Below are positions 42,646 to 51,346 of a DNA stretch of 64,000 nt, piece after piece; position 1 is the first letter of the stretch, and each line of letters starts with the position of its first letter. The notes beneath the pieces were generated by a model. The model was not told the DNA's origin. It saw only the letters and a list, made by a program, of their open reading frames with translations, and searched no databases. Origin of the DNA: Spirosoma aerolatum (GTDB lineage: Bacteria > Bacteroidota > Bacteroidia > Cytophagales > Spirosomataceae); NCBI RefSeq assembly GCF_002056795.1, contig NZ_CP020104.1, positions 6,705,501-6,769,500 of the forward strand, read 5' to 3'. A program made the translations under genes and the position numbers.

Positions 42646-43470
42646 CTACCGGATGGGTGTGTCGCGCGAGTCGGCATAGGCTTTGCTGAAGTCGATCTTC
42701 TTTGCTTGACTGGCTACGTACCGGATACCCTGAAAGATGTGTTTAATAAACGTTTGGTCGTCCAGATAATCGGTTTTCGCATGACCGAGCGTCGTACACC
42801 AAGTGTACCCACCATCGAAATTGTAATACCAGGCCGAAGGATACAGTTCGGTATACGAACCACCAAACATCCTGACTTTCTCAGGCTCATCCTGATTGAG
42901 TGACGTCAGATCATTCGCCATAATGACGGTAGGGCCAGGCGACATATTTTTGGTAAAATAAAATTCGTCTTCTTTCTCCCAGATCTTCGGTAATCCGTCC
43001 ATTGAAGGGTGTTTTGTATCGATGACCTCAATCTTGAACTTCTGGAATTTCGGATGCCAGGCAAAGGTGCCACCGATCATCCGTTTGAACCACGCCCAGC
43101 TGCGCTCGGTGCCCATGACGGAGTGAATACCTACGAATCCACCACCCGCTTCAATGTACCGCCGAAAAGCCAGACGCTGAGCATCGGTATCGAATACATC
43201 GTTGTTGGTGCTGGCAAACACCAGTAGTGTGTATTGTTTCAGGTTAGCTTCAGTAAAAACGGAAGGCTGGTCAGAGGCATCGACATTGAAACCGTATTGC
43301 TGGCCAAGCTTCTGGACGCATTGAATGGCATTCGGAATATTGTCGTGTACGTAGCCTTTGCCATTTTTAGTGTACACCAGTACCTTCACTTTTTTCCAGT
43401 TAACGTCCTGCGCCTGTAGCCCGGCAATCGATAACAGGCTGGTCAACAATACAACGGCAAATCGGGTCAT
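42646..43470 (-). CDS. Secreted ThuA-like domain protein
   Basis: 274 residues with a signal peptide (FAVVLLTSLLSIAGLQAQ). ThuA fold, a class I amidotransferase-like domain: KVLVYTKNGKGYVHDNIPNA, YIEAGGGFVGIHSVMGTE, FKRMIGGTFAWHP and ELYPSAWYYNFDGGYTW. ThuA proteins occur with 3-keto-sugar pathways; activity is not fixed. Probably the first gene of a two-gene unit with the SMP-30 protein. Confidence 0.88.
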   Translation of the reverse strand: MTRFAVVLLTSLLSIAGLQAQDVNWKKVKVLVYTKNGKGYVHDNIPNAIQCVQKLGQQYGFNVDASDQPSVFTEANLKQYTLLVFASTNNDVFDTDAQRLAFRRYIEAGGGFVGIHSVMGTERSWAWFKRMIGGTFAWHPKFQKFKIEVIDTKHPSMDGLPKIWEKEDEFYFTKNMSPGPTVIMANDLTSLNQDEPEKVRMFGGSYTELYPSAWYYNFDGGYTWCTTLGHAKTDYLDDQTFIKHIFQGIRYVASQAKKIDFSKAYADSRDTPIR

Positions 43471-43548
43471 CTTTATGGTTCGTTATGCCTCTATAAGCAA
43501 CGAATCCAATGGTTCTACGCGTATAAACCGACATCAACGGCCCAATGA

Positions 43549-45498
43549 TTAATCTGTTTTGGGAGCAATCCGTTTGAGCGGTAGCGATTGGGGCCGGGTA
43601 ATTACCAGCGGAACTGCCTCAATAGTAACGTTACTGGTATCCAGCCCATAGGTTGCCTGTGGAGCCAGGGCGATATTTTTCAACAACATATAGCCGAACA
43701 TCGCTACTTGCTGACGCACTGTCAGGGCATTCTCGTAGGAAAGGAATCGTCGGAAAAGCACAAACCGGAAGTCACCGGGAACCCGGTGTGTACTCAGCGA
43801 TTTATACCGGCTGTCGATCGTCACTTCATTATTCTCTACCATATCCTCGACGACCATCCTGAAAAGCAGATTGATGCGCGGTTCGATGCGAAAACCCAGA
43901 TAAAACGTAACCACATATACATCCTCCTGCGCCAGGGTCTCCACCGAATACCGCATCACATAGGGTTCATCTTCTACACAAACGTGAATAAACCAGTAAA
44001 TGTCCGCTCGTTTAGGGGCCCGGTTCAGTATCGAATACAGGATTTCGGACTCGATACGCTTGCTGGAATCGGATGTAGTCAGGTAAACCAGATGGGTGGA
44101 AAACTTCGGAATAGTCAGGTCGTTACTCAACGATTTCAGGATGGGCAGGTTACTCGGCAGCGACTCGTATTTGATCAGGCTCTGCTTAATCGACTCGCCC
44201 TCATGCCAGAACAGCATCATGGCCATAATCAATAACCCCAGCGTAACCGAAATCCAGCCACCTTCTTCAAACTTTACCAGATTGGCAATCAGAAACGTCG
44301 TTTCAACGGTCAGAAAGATGGTGGTCAGAACTATCTGGAGAATTGGATTGAAGCGCTTCACACGCATGTACATACTCATGAGCACGGTCGACATGAGCAT
44401 CGTGAGCGTAACGGCCAGCCCAAAAGCAGCTTCCATATTTTTCGATTCCCGGAAGTGAAGCACAATCAGGCAACAGCCAATCATTAATGCCCAGTTGACA
44501 AACGGCACATACAGTTGCCCTCGTTCATCAGACGGGTAGGCTACACGCTGCCGGGGCCAGAGTGTCAGCCGCATGGCCTCACTAACCAGCGTAAACGACC
44601 CACTGATCAGTGCCTGCGAAGCAATGATGGTAGCCAACGTTGCCAGACCAATGCTAAAGACGACAATCGATGGGGGTACAATGCTGTAAAACGGGCTTGT
44701 TTCGCCCAATCGCTGACCAAGGTGATGCATCAGCCAGGCCGATTGCCCCGCATACGATAGTAACAACGTTGTTTTTACATAAGCCCAGCTAACCCGGATA
44801 TTACTCCGGCCGCAATGCCCCATATCGGAATAGAGCGCTTCGGCCCCGGTCGTGCAGAGGAAAACCCCACCCAACAACCAGAAACCACTGGGGTAGGTCA
44901 TCAGAAAATGGAGCGCATAATACGGATTAATCGCTTTAAGAACCGTCGGTTGACTCCACAATGCCCAAAGGCCTATAACCCCGATGAAGCTGAACCAGAC
45001 GAGCATAACTGGCCCAAACAACCGTCCTAATTGCTGTGTCCCAAACTGCTGCCCAACAAACAAGGCAATCAGAATGACGATAACGATGGGTACCGTATCA
45101 AGTTTAGGGTAAAAAATCAGTAATCCTTCAACTGCCGACGACACCGAGATAGGGGGCGTAATTAATCCATCGGCTAATAGAAATGCCCCGCCAATCACAG
45201 CCGGGTACATTAGCCATTGGCCCGTATACCGACGAACGAGGGTGTAGAGTGAAAAGATACCTCCTTCGCCCTTATTATCGGCCCGGAGTGTGATCACCAC
45301 ATATTTAATGGTGGTTTGTAGCGTGAGCGTCCACAAAATACAGGAGAAGGTTCCCAGCACTAAGGTTTCAGACAACTCCCGACCCCGCATCACAGCCGAT
45401 AAGGTGTAAAGGGGCGAAGTACCAATGTCCCCAAAAACAATTCCGATAGCAACCAGAAGCCCCTGTGCCGAAACCTTGTTGAGCGATGTAGATGACAT
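43549..45498 (-). CDS. kup: KUP family potassium uptake protein
   Basis: 649 residues: about twelve TM helices in the first 440 and a cytoplasmic C-terminal domain of some 200. The KUP signature GIVFGDIGTSPLYTL opens the protein; DNKGEGGIFSLYTL, GGAFLLADGLITPPISVSSA and GAEALYSDMGHCGR follow. Proton-coupled potassium import. Full length. It sits alone among unrelated genes; the NtrC-type regulator gene upstream ends 57 bp before it, so co-transcription is possible. Confidence 0.94.
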   Translation of the reverse strand: MSSTSLNKVSAQGLLVAIGIVFGDIGTSPLYTLSAVMRGRELSETLVLGTFSCILWTLTLQTTIKYVVITLRADNKGEGGIFSLYTLVRRYTGQWLMYPAVIGGAFLLADGLITPPISVSSAVEGLLIFYPKLDTVPIVIVILIALFVGQQFGTQQLGRLFGPVMLVWFSFIGVIGLWALWSQPTVLKAINPYYALHFLMTYPSGFWLLGGVFLCTTGAEALYSDMGHCGRSNIRVSWAYVKTTLLLSYAGQSAWLMHHLGQRLGETSPFYSIVPPSIVVFSIGLATLATIIASQALISGSFTLVSEAMRLTLWPRQRVAYPSDERGQLYVPFVNWALMIGCCLIVLHFRESKNMEAAFGLAVTLTMLMSTVLMSMYMRVKRFNPILQIVLTTIFLTVETTFLIANLVKFEEGGWISVTLGLLIMAMMLFWHEGESIKQSLIKYESLPSNLPILKSLSNDLTIPKFSTHLVYLTTSDSSKRIESEILYSILNRAPKRADIYWFIHVCVEDEPYVMRYSVETLAQEDVYVVTFYLGFRIEPRINLLFRMVVEDMVENNEVTIDSRYKSLSTHRVPGDFRFVLFRRFLSYENALTVRQQVAMFGYMLLKNIALAPQATYGLDTSNVTIEAVPLVITRPQSLPLKRIAPKTD

Positions 45499-45555
45499 GT
45501 AAACTGAAGAAATATACTGTTTTGAAGGTTCAATACCCCTTAGACCGGAGACGCA

Positions 45556-46917
45556 TCATAAAGTATCCATCTCACTCAATTTCCGGTAAAGGCTAGTCAG
45601 TCCGATACCAAGCAACCGGGCTGCTTCTGTCTTGTTGCCATTTGTATGCTGTAAAACTCGCCGGATATGCCGTTGTTCGACTGTCGCCAGATCCAGCGCC
45701 GAGCTATCGCCCACGTTCGCTGCCGAAACAGCCGTTTGTATTTCATGAGGCAGCAGATCGGGCGTGAGTTCAACCGGTGTATTTTGAGGAGACTCGGCCA
45801 GAATAACAGCTCGCTCGATGACGTTTTTCAATTCGCGGATATTGCCTTTCCACGGATGCTGCTGGAGCTTCTGAATAAACTCTGTGCTCAGTCGGATGTC
45901 GCGCTTACCAAGCTTGGTAGCATATTGGCGAGCAAACTGTTGAGCCAGACCGGCAATATCGTCACGACGGTCGCGGAGCGGGGGAAGTTCAATTTGAAAA
46001 ACCGATAATCGATAGTATAAATCGAGCCGGAAATGCCCAGCGTTCGCTTCCTGTTCAAGGCCCCGGTTGGTAGCTGCTATGACCCGAACATCGGTTTTGG
46101 TCGGTTTGGTATCCCCCACACGCAGAAATTCGTGCGTTTCGAGTACCCGCAGGAGCTTGGCCTGTAGATCAAGCGGCATTTCGCCAATCTCGTCCAGGAA
46201 AATGGTTCCTTTAGTTGCTTCGGCAAATAACCCTTTCTGATCACGGCTGGCCCCCGTAAAGGCCCCAGCTCGATGCCCGAAAAGCTCACTTTCCAGAATA
46301 TCTTTACCCAGAGCCCCACAGTTGATGGCTACAAATGGCCCGGTTCGGCGTAGGCTAGCCTGGTGGATCGCCTGAGCGAATACTTCTTTACCTGTCCCTG
46401 TTTCGCCTGTCAGCAATACCGTTGTATCGGTAACGGCTACTTTCCGGGCCAGATCAATGGCTTGCTGAATGGCTTTTGAATGGCCGATAATACTCTCGAA
46501 TCCATATCGTTGACCAACCTGTTTTTCAAGCTGTTGTATTCGAAGCTGGAGCGTAGCTTTCTCAATGGCCCGGCTGACGAGCGGAATGATTCGATCGTTG
46601 TCGTCGCCTTTGGTGATGTAATCGAACGCACCATTTTTAATAGCCGTTACGCCATCCGATATAGTCCCATAAGCCGTCAGCACAATGATCTCAGTGGCAG
46701 GATAAAGTTGCTTAATCTGTGCCGACAGTTCGATGCCATTTTTATCGGGCAGCTTCACATCACTGATTACAAGCTGGACCTCTTCGCGTTCCAGAATTTT
46801 CAGGCCCGCACGGGCATTCTCAGCCTCTAGTACGGCATAGCCTTCGAGTTCCAGAATTCGCGCCAGTAGTTGACGCAAACGCGACTCATCGTCGATCAGC
46901 AAAATAGTAGCAGGCAT
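45556..46917 (-). CDS. Sigma-54-dependent NtrC-family response regulator
   Basis: About 453 residues. Receiver domain with phospho-Asp in QLVISDVKLPDKNG; AAA+ domain with Walker A GETGTGKE, the sigma-54 contact loop GAFTGAS, Walker B GTIFLDEIGEMP and arginine finger region PLRDRRDD; C-terminal Fis-type HTH (NGNKTEAARLLGIGLTSLY). Activates RpoN promoters when phosphorylated. No partner kinase is next to it. Start set at the ATG 46917 (MPATILLIDD); the longer frame adds eight residues that overlap an upstream CATCTTTG box. Confidence 0.93.
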   Translation of the reverse strand: MPATILLIDDESRLRQLLARILELEGYAVLEAENARAGLKILEREEVQLVISDVKLPDKNGIELSAQIKQLYPATEIIVLTAYGTISDGVTAIKNGAFDYITKGDDNDRIIPLVSRAIEKATLQLRIQQLEKQVGQRYGFESIIGHSKAIQQAIDLARKVAVTDTTVLLTGETGTGKEVFAQAIHQASLRRTGPFVAINCGALGKDILESELFGHRAGAFTGASRDQKGLFAEATKGTIFLDEIGEMPLDLQAKLLRVLETHEFLRVGDTKPTKTDVRVIAATNRGLEQEANAGHFRLDLYYRLSVFQIELPPLRDRRDDIAGLAQQFARQYATKLGKRDIRLSTEFIQKLQQHPWKGNIRELKNVIERAVILAESPQNTPVELTPDLLPHEIQTAVSAANVGDSSALDLATVEQRHIRRVLQHTNGNKTEAARLLGIGLTSLYRKLSEMDTL

Positions 46918-47038
46918 AAAAAATGCTTCTTTTCTCCGCAAAGATGAGAAACGAAGCGATAAAAGTTTACGGTGGCTACCACATCAGTAACCTCTTCCAC
47001 TCGCCCAAAAGGAAACCATAGCCGAAAACCCCAGCTTT

Positions 47039-48199
47039 TTACTTTTTCAAATGGATCACCTGTGCCTGCTTCTGCGCTTTGAGGGCCAGTTCAGTAGCTA
47101 AGAAACAATGCTCCTGCGACATGGCCGTTTCGGTTCGATTCAGCACATCGTTGACCAGTTGTTCGCCGTAAGGCAGATTCTCTTTGCTGCAATCAATGTA
47201 GCGGGTTTCTTTTTTATCCGTAATGAACAGGTGATTACCCCCGTCGCGCCCACCGGGGTCGATGTTTTTCCGAAGTTCCATAAAGCCTTCGGTCCCCAGA
47301 ATCGTCAATCGGCCATCACCCCAGCTTTTCAGTCCATCGGGCGTAAACCAGTCGACCCGAATATAGCCCATGCCTCCATCACCGCGCAGCATTACATCAC
47401 CAAAATCCTCGAAATTCGGATACTGTGGAAAATGGAGATTCCCCACCTGCGACGCCACAATATCGGCTTTGGTCGATCCGGTAAAGAACAGGAACTGATC
47501 GAATTGGTGCGAAGCAATGTCGCAGATAATACCACCAAACTGTTTTTTCTCGAAAAACCAGGCAGGACGCGTTGCTGGATTCATGCGGTGCGGTCCTAGG
47601 CCAACCGTCTGGATCACGTTGCCAATGGCCCCTGCTTTAACCAGTTCTCCCGCTTTCACCGTGGCTTTGTTCTCCAGCCGTTCACTGTACATGATTGAAT
47701 AAATGCGCTTCGTTTCTTTCTGAACCTTACGCACCTCGGCCAGTTGTTCAAGGGTGGTAATGCCGGGTTTATCGGACATAAAATCCTTACCAGCCTTCAT
47801 AACCCGAATGCCCAATGGCGCCCGTTCGTTGGCAATAGCCGAAGTCAGAACCAGTTGGATCGACTTGTCTTCCAGAATTTCGGCTTCGCTCTTGGCCTGC
47901 TTCGCCTGCGGAAATCGCTTGGCAAATTCGGCGGCTAAGTCGGGCTCCTTAGCATAAAACGAAACCAGCTCACCGCCACCCCGTTGTACGGCCCCAACCT
48001 GACCGTAAATGTGCCCGTGATTCATGCCAATCACCGAAAAACGAATCCGGGCGGCCCCCGTTGGTACCGAATCACTCCCCAGCGATGTGGACCGAACAAG
48101 GGCTGGTGCACCAATTAACTCATTCGATAGTGCAGGAGCCAGGACCAATCCAGCCGCTGTGCTGATGGTCTCCTTAATGAAGTTTCTTCTTGGGTTCAT
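47039..48199 (-). CDS. Exported Gfo/Idh/MocA oxidoreductase (1)
   Basis: 386 residues. Tat-type signal (MNPRRNFIKETISTAAGL). Rossmann N-terminal domain with FSVIGMNHGHIYGQ in place of the textbook GxGxxG, a DKPGITTLEQL motif where EKP is usual, and the C-terminal alpha/beta domain with GGIICDIASHQFDQFLFFTG. Such secreted enzymes hold NAD(P) tightly and oxidise or isomerise sugars. Last of three in a row on the same strand; an 89-bp gap with a hairpin separates it from the second. Confidence 0.88.
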   Translation of the reverse strand: MNPRRNFIKETISTAAGLVLAPALSNELIGAPALVRSTSLGSDSVPTGAARIRFSVIGMNHGHIYGQVGAVQRGGGELVSFYAKEPDLAAEFAKRFPQAKQAKSEAEILEDKSIQLVLTSAIANERAPLGIRVMKAGKDFMSDKPGITTLEQLAEVRKVQKETKRIYSIMYSERLENKATVKAGELVKAGAIGNVIQTVGLGPHRMNPATRPAWFFEKKQFGGIICDIASHQFDQFLFFTGSTKADIVASQVGNLHFPQYPNFEDFGDVMLRGDGGMGYIRVDWFTPDGLKSWGDGRLTILGTEGFMELRKNIDPGGRDGGNHLFITDKKETRYIDCSKENLPYGEQLVNDVLNRTETAMSQEHCFLATELALKAQKQAQVIHLKK

Positions 48200-48210
48200 G
48201 GTGAATTACT

Positions 48211-48286
48211 GAATGATCGAATTGCTGAATGATTGAATTGCTGACGTATCACTTTATGATTCAATCATTCAACAATTCGATCATTC
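48211..48286. repeat. 28-bp-arm hairpin made of tandem 16-mers
   Basis: 48211-48238 pairs with 48259-48286, one mismatch, 20-nt loop. The left arm is two copies of a 16-mer TGAATGATNGAATTGC. It fills the gap between two co-oriented oxidoreductase genes. Confidence 0.8.
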
Positions 48287-48288
48287 AA

Positions 48289-49668
48289 TTATTTAGACTT
48301 TTTCGCCAGCTCCAACGCCTGGGTGGTGGTGTAATATTTAGCAATCATGTTAGGAACTTCCCAGGCGGGCAGGCTACCGGCTTTCAGATAATCGAGGTAT
48401 TTCTGGGCTACACGGCCAAAGTGGGCTTCGTGCCCTTCCTTGTATTTTTCAGGAATGACCACTTCCCAGCCGGTTGCGATTTTCTTTACCTCAACGCCCG
48501 GAAATTCCTGCTGAATTTTCGGCAACGCTGTTTTGATGGATGCTTCCAGACTCTTGTTACCTGCAACGGCTTCGATGTATAGTGTCGGTTTGTACTGCTG
48601 CGGGGCACCCTGCCGGATAATCAGGTTGGCTTTGGTACCGCGCATGATCGAGTAATGGGTATCACCCGCCCCTTCGGGCGCTTTGTAGGCCCAGGTTACC
48701 GATACTTTGGCGTGAACACCTTTCAACTGGTAGTTGATTTCGCCGTTGCTGTATACCTTCAGGATACTATCGCTTACCACATCTTTTTTGAGGTAATCCG
48801 GAAAGACATCCTGTTTGGTAATGGCTTTGAATTGACTCAGCCGCATGTCGGTTGTCCAGCGCCGGGCCGACGTCAGGCTAATGTCTTTCTGATAATCGAT
48901 GGTTTGCTCAGGGAAGCATTCCCACTGGACCAGATCGACCAGGTGGGTAGTTACGTCTACGATGCCTTCACCCTGCTGTGTCACATCCATAAACCAAGCT
49001 GGTCGAGTCAGAATACTACCCGATACATTTTTATAGAAATGGTGAACGCTTTCTTTCGTTACGGCTGGGTTTTCAGGCGTTCCTTTTTCCAGGGTTCCGA
49101 ATACCTCAGCCTGTTGCGAAAAAGCCCGTTGAAGCATGGTCGTGATTTCGTACCGCTCGGTCATGATGTCGTATAGCAGAACCTTGTTTTTTTCGGCCGA
49201 AGCAAACGCATTTTTCAATTCCTCAAACTTCGAAGCCTCAATTACCATTGGCTTGTCGGCCAGCACGTTAAACCCGGCTTCGATGGTCTTCTTGATATAA
49301 TCGGTTTTGAGTCGGTTATTCCCCGCCATAACCACTACGTTGCCCTTTTTTTCAGCAATCATTTTCTCCAGAAAATCGGACCCTTTATACACCTCTTCTT
49401 TCCAGTGCGTAGGATTTTCGGGCCGGGTATTGTAGCCGTTGATTTTATCCAGATGCAGTTGCAGATCCGGGCCATCAGGAGCATACACGTGAACAACCGA
49501 GTCGACTCCTTCGAGCATATTTTTCTGCACGAGGGCCGCATGAAAATGACCAGGATCGAGTGTGATTAACTGGATCTGGCCATTGGCTTTTTCACTTTTT
49601 TCTGACGACTGACAGGCGGTGATCATCGCAGCCATACACACAATGCCAACGGTGGGCAACAGTTTCAT
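48289..49668 (-). CDS. Lipoprotein Gfo/Idh/MocA-like oxidoreductase (2)
   Basis: 459 residues. N-terminal lipobox (MAAMITACQS), so lipid-anchored. Rossmann-like start ITLDPGHFHAALVQKNML without GxGxxG, then VVVMAGNNRLKTDYI, ADKPMVIEASKFEEL as the EKP-type motif, and a long C-terminal domain (IVDVTTHLVDLVQWECFPEQ) that matches the oxidoreductase C-terminal family found with such proteins. A lipid anchor plus a dinucleotide-binding fold suggests periplasmic sugar redox chemistry with a bound cofactor. Middle gene of three. Confidence 0.87.
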   Translation of the reverse strand: MKLLPTVGIVCMAAMITACQSSEKSEKANGQIQLITLDPGHFHAALVQKNMLEGVDSVVHVYAPDGPDLQLHLDKINGYNTRPENPTHWKEEVYKGSDFLEKMIAEKKGNVVVMAGNNRLKTDYIKKTIEAGFNVLADKPMVIEASKFEELKNAFASAEKNKVLLYDIMTERYEITTMLQRAFSQQAEVFGTLEKGTPENPAVTKESVHHFYKNVSGSILTRPAWFMDVTQQGEGIVDVTTHLVDLVQWECFPEQTIDYQKDISLTSARRWTTDMRLSQFKAITKQDVFPDYLKKDVVSDSILKVYSNGEINYQLKGVHAKVSVTWAYKAPEGAGDTHYSIMRGTKANLIIRQGAPQQYKPTLYIEAVAGNKSLEASIKTALPKIQQEFPGVEVKKIATGWEVVIPEKYKEGHEAHFGRVAQKYLDYLKAGSLPAWEVPNMIAKYYTTTQALELAKKSK

Positions 49669-49704
49669 TGGTAGACTAGTTAATTTTTCAGGTTGAATAT
49701 CGTA

Positions 49705-49748
49705 GGTTTAATGCGATTGGCCGACGCGTCGGCCAATCGCATTAAACC
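49705..49748. repeat. 44-bp perfect palindrome with no loop
   Basis: 22-bp arms meet at 49726/49727 (central GACGCGTC); every base is paired and symmetry stops at both ends. It lies between two co-oriented oxidoreductase genes, 10 bp past the stop of the first. Confidence 0.9.
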
Positions 49749-49757
49749 ATATAAACT

Positions 49758-51176
49758 TTACTTCGCTGAGGCTACTGCCTTAATCGCATAAGCCGCACGT
49801 TGCGGGCGCGACAGGAGTTTATTGGCTTCAGGGTCATTCTTGAATTGTTCTTTCTTAGGGTCCCAGTAGAGTTTACGATTCAATTTCATGGCCGCATGAT
49901 GCAGCAGGCAAGCGGAGCAGGACCGATGCCCCACTTCGACCGGGGCAATGGGTTCTTTCCGGCTCACGATGCTTTCCAGCCAGTTACCATGATGCTCTTT
50001 ACTCTCCGGCAGATGGATTTCGTTGGGGCCAATCACGGATGTAAGCAATTTAGGGTCGCTGGCATCCAGTTTTTTGGCAGCATTCTGTTTGGCAATCGGA
50101 TCGCTGGCCGTCACGTTGGCATCGCCCCGCGACACGAAAATCCAGCCTTTTGTTCCTTCAAAGCGTATCCCATTGGCAATCTCGTTCGTCACAATCATGT
50201 GGACACCGTTTTCGTACATCGCTTCGGTTCGAAAAATGCCGTGTACATCCCACAAACCACTTTTTGGAAAATCGGCTTTACCCCATATTTCGACCGGCCC
50301 CGTGTATTCGGTATTCATAGCCCAGTGCGCCGAATCGATGTGGTGTGCGCCCCAGCCCGTAATCATACCGGCCCCAAACTGTTCGCACCGTAACCAGCCC
50401 GGCCGATCATAACCTACCTGTGGATGCACCCGTTTTTCAGTATAGTACACTTCGGGCGTAGTGCCGAGCCACATGTCATAATTCAGGTTTTTAGGCACCG
50501 GCATTTGCGGTTCTTCATCGCCCGAAGGGTCGCCTGGTAAGCCAACATAAACCGTTTTCAACTCGCCAATTCGGCCATTGCGCACCAGTTCAGCGGCATA
50601 GCGAAACTGTTCCGACGACCGTTGCTGACTACCAACCTGCACAATCTGTTTGGACTGTTTCACGGCATCCGCCATCATGCGCCCCTCAGCAATGGTGAGT
50701 GACGCTGGCTTCTGCATGTATACATCTTTTTTGGCCCGTACTGCATCGACCACAATCGGCGCATGCCAGTGATCGGGTGTACTTACCAGAACGGCATCGA
50801 TGTCTTTGTTTACTAATAGTTCGCGATAATCGGTATATACCCGAACACCATCGTAATTATCTTTACCCGTTTTTTTTGCATATACGCCATTAACGAGCTT
50901 TTTAGCATCCTCGGCCCGGTTGCTATCCAGATCGCAGACCGCCATAATCAGGGCATTGTCGTATTGCCACACACCGGGCATATCATGCCCACGTGAGATA
51001 CGTCCTGTACCAATAGCACCTATATTAATTCGGTTACTGGGCGCATTTTTGCCAAATACCGAAGCCGGTACAATCGTTGGGAAACCCGTAATAATTGCCG
51101 AAGATGCCAGCGTGCCTTTGGCTGCCAGATCCAGAAATCCCCTCCGCGAAATAGTCGTTTGTTTTTCGGATGCCAT
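49758..51176 (-). CDS. Exported Gfo/Idh/MocA oxidoreductase (3)
   Basis: 472 residues from the ATG at 51176. Tat signal (SRRGFLDLAAKGTLASSA). Here the Rossmann motif is normal, INIGAIGTGRISRGHDMPG; then VLVSTPDHWHAPIVVDAV, the MQKPASLTIAEGRMM motif and GWGAHHIDSAHWAMN with the catalytic His. A well-known Bacteroidota type with a long C-terminal domain. First gene of the three-gene run; the start 51 bp upstream (51227) would add a non-signal segment, so I reject it. Confidence 0.9.
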   Translation of the reverse strand: MASEKQTTISRRGFLDLAAKGTLASSAIITGFPTIVPASVFGKNAPSNRINIGAIGTGRISRGHDMPGVWQYDNALIMAVCDLDSNRAEDAKKLVNGVYAKKTGKDNYDGVRVYTDYRELLVNKDIDAVLVSTPDHWHAPIVVDAVRAKKDVYMQKPASLTIAEGRMMADAVKQSKQIVQVGSQQRSSEQFRYAAELVRNGRIGELKTVYVGLPGDPSGDEEPQMPVPKNLNYDMWLGTTPEVYYTEKRVHPQVGYDRPGWLRCEQFGAGMITGWGAHHIDSAHWAMNTEYTGPVEIWGKADFPKSGLWDVHGIFRTEAMYENGVHMIVTNEIANGIRFEGTKGWIFVSRGDANVTASDPIAKQNAAKKLDASDPKLLTSVIGPNEIHLPESKEHHGNWLESIVSRKEPIAPVEVGHRSCSACLLHHAAMKLNRKLYWDPKKEQFKNDPEANKLLSRPQRAAYAIKAVASAK

Positions 51177-51346
51177 GATCGTAAGAGTCAGGTACAGTTG
51201 TAGTATACCTAAGGTACGATCGGGCAATTTTTACTATTCTTCTACCACTAAGCCCTTCATTTTAAAAGATTATAGCTTCCAGTGAGTAACTATCGTTTGC
51301 CCTGTCCGTCTTATTCAGCAATTACCGATATGACCTCTCTGAACGT

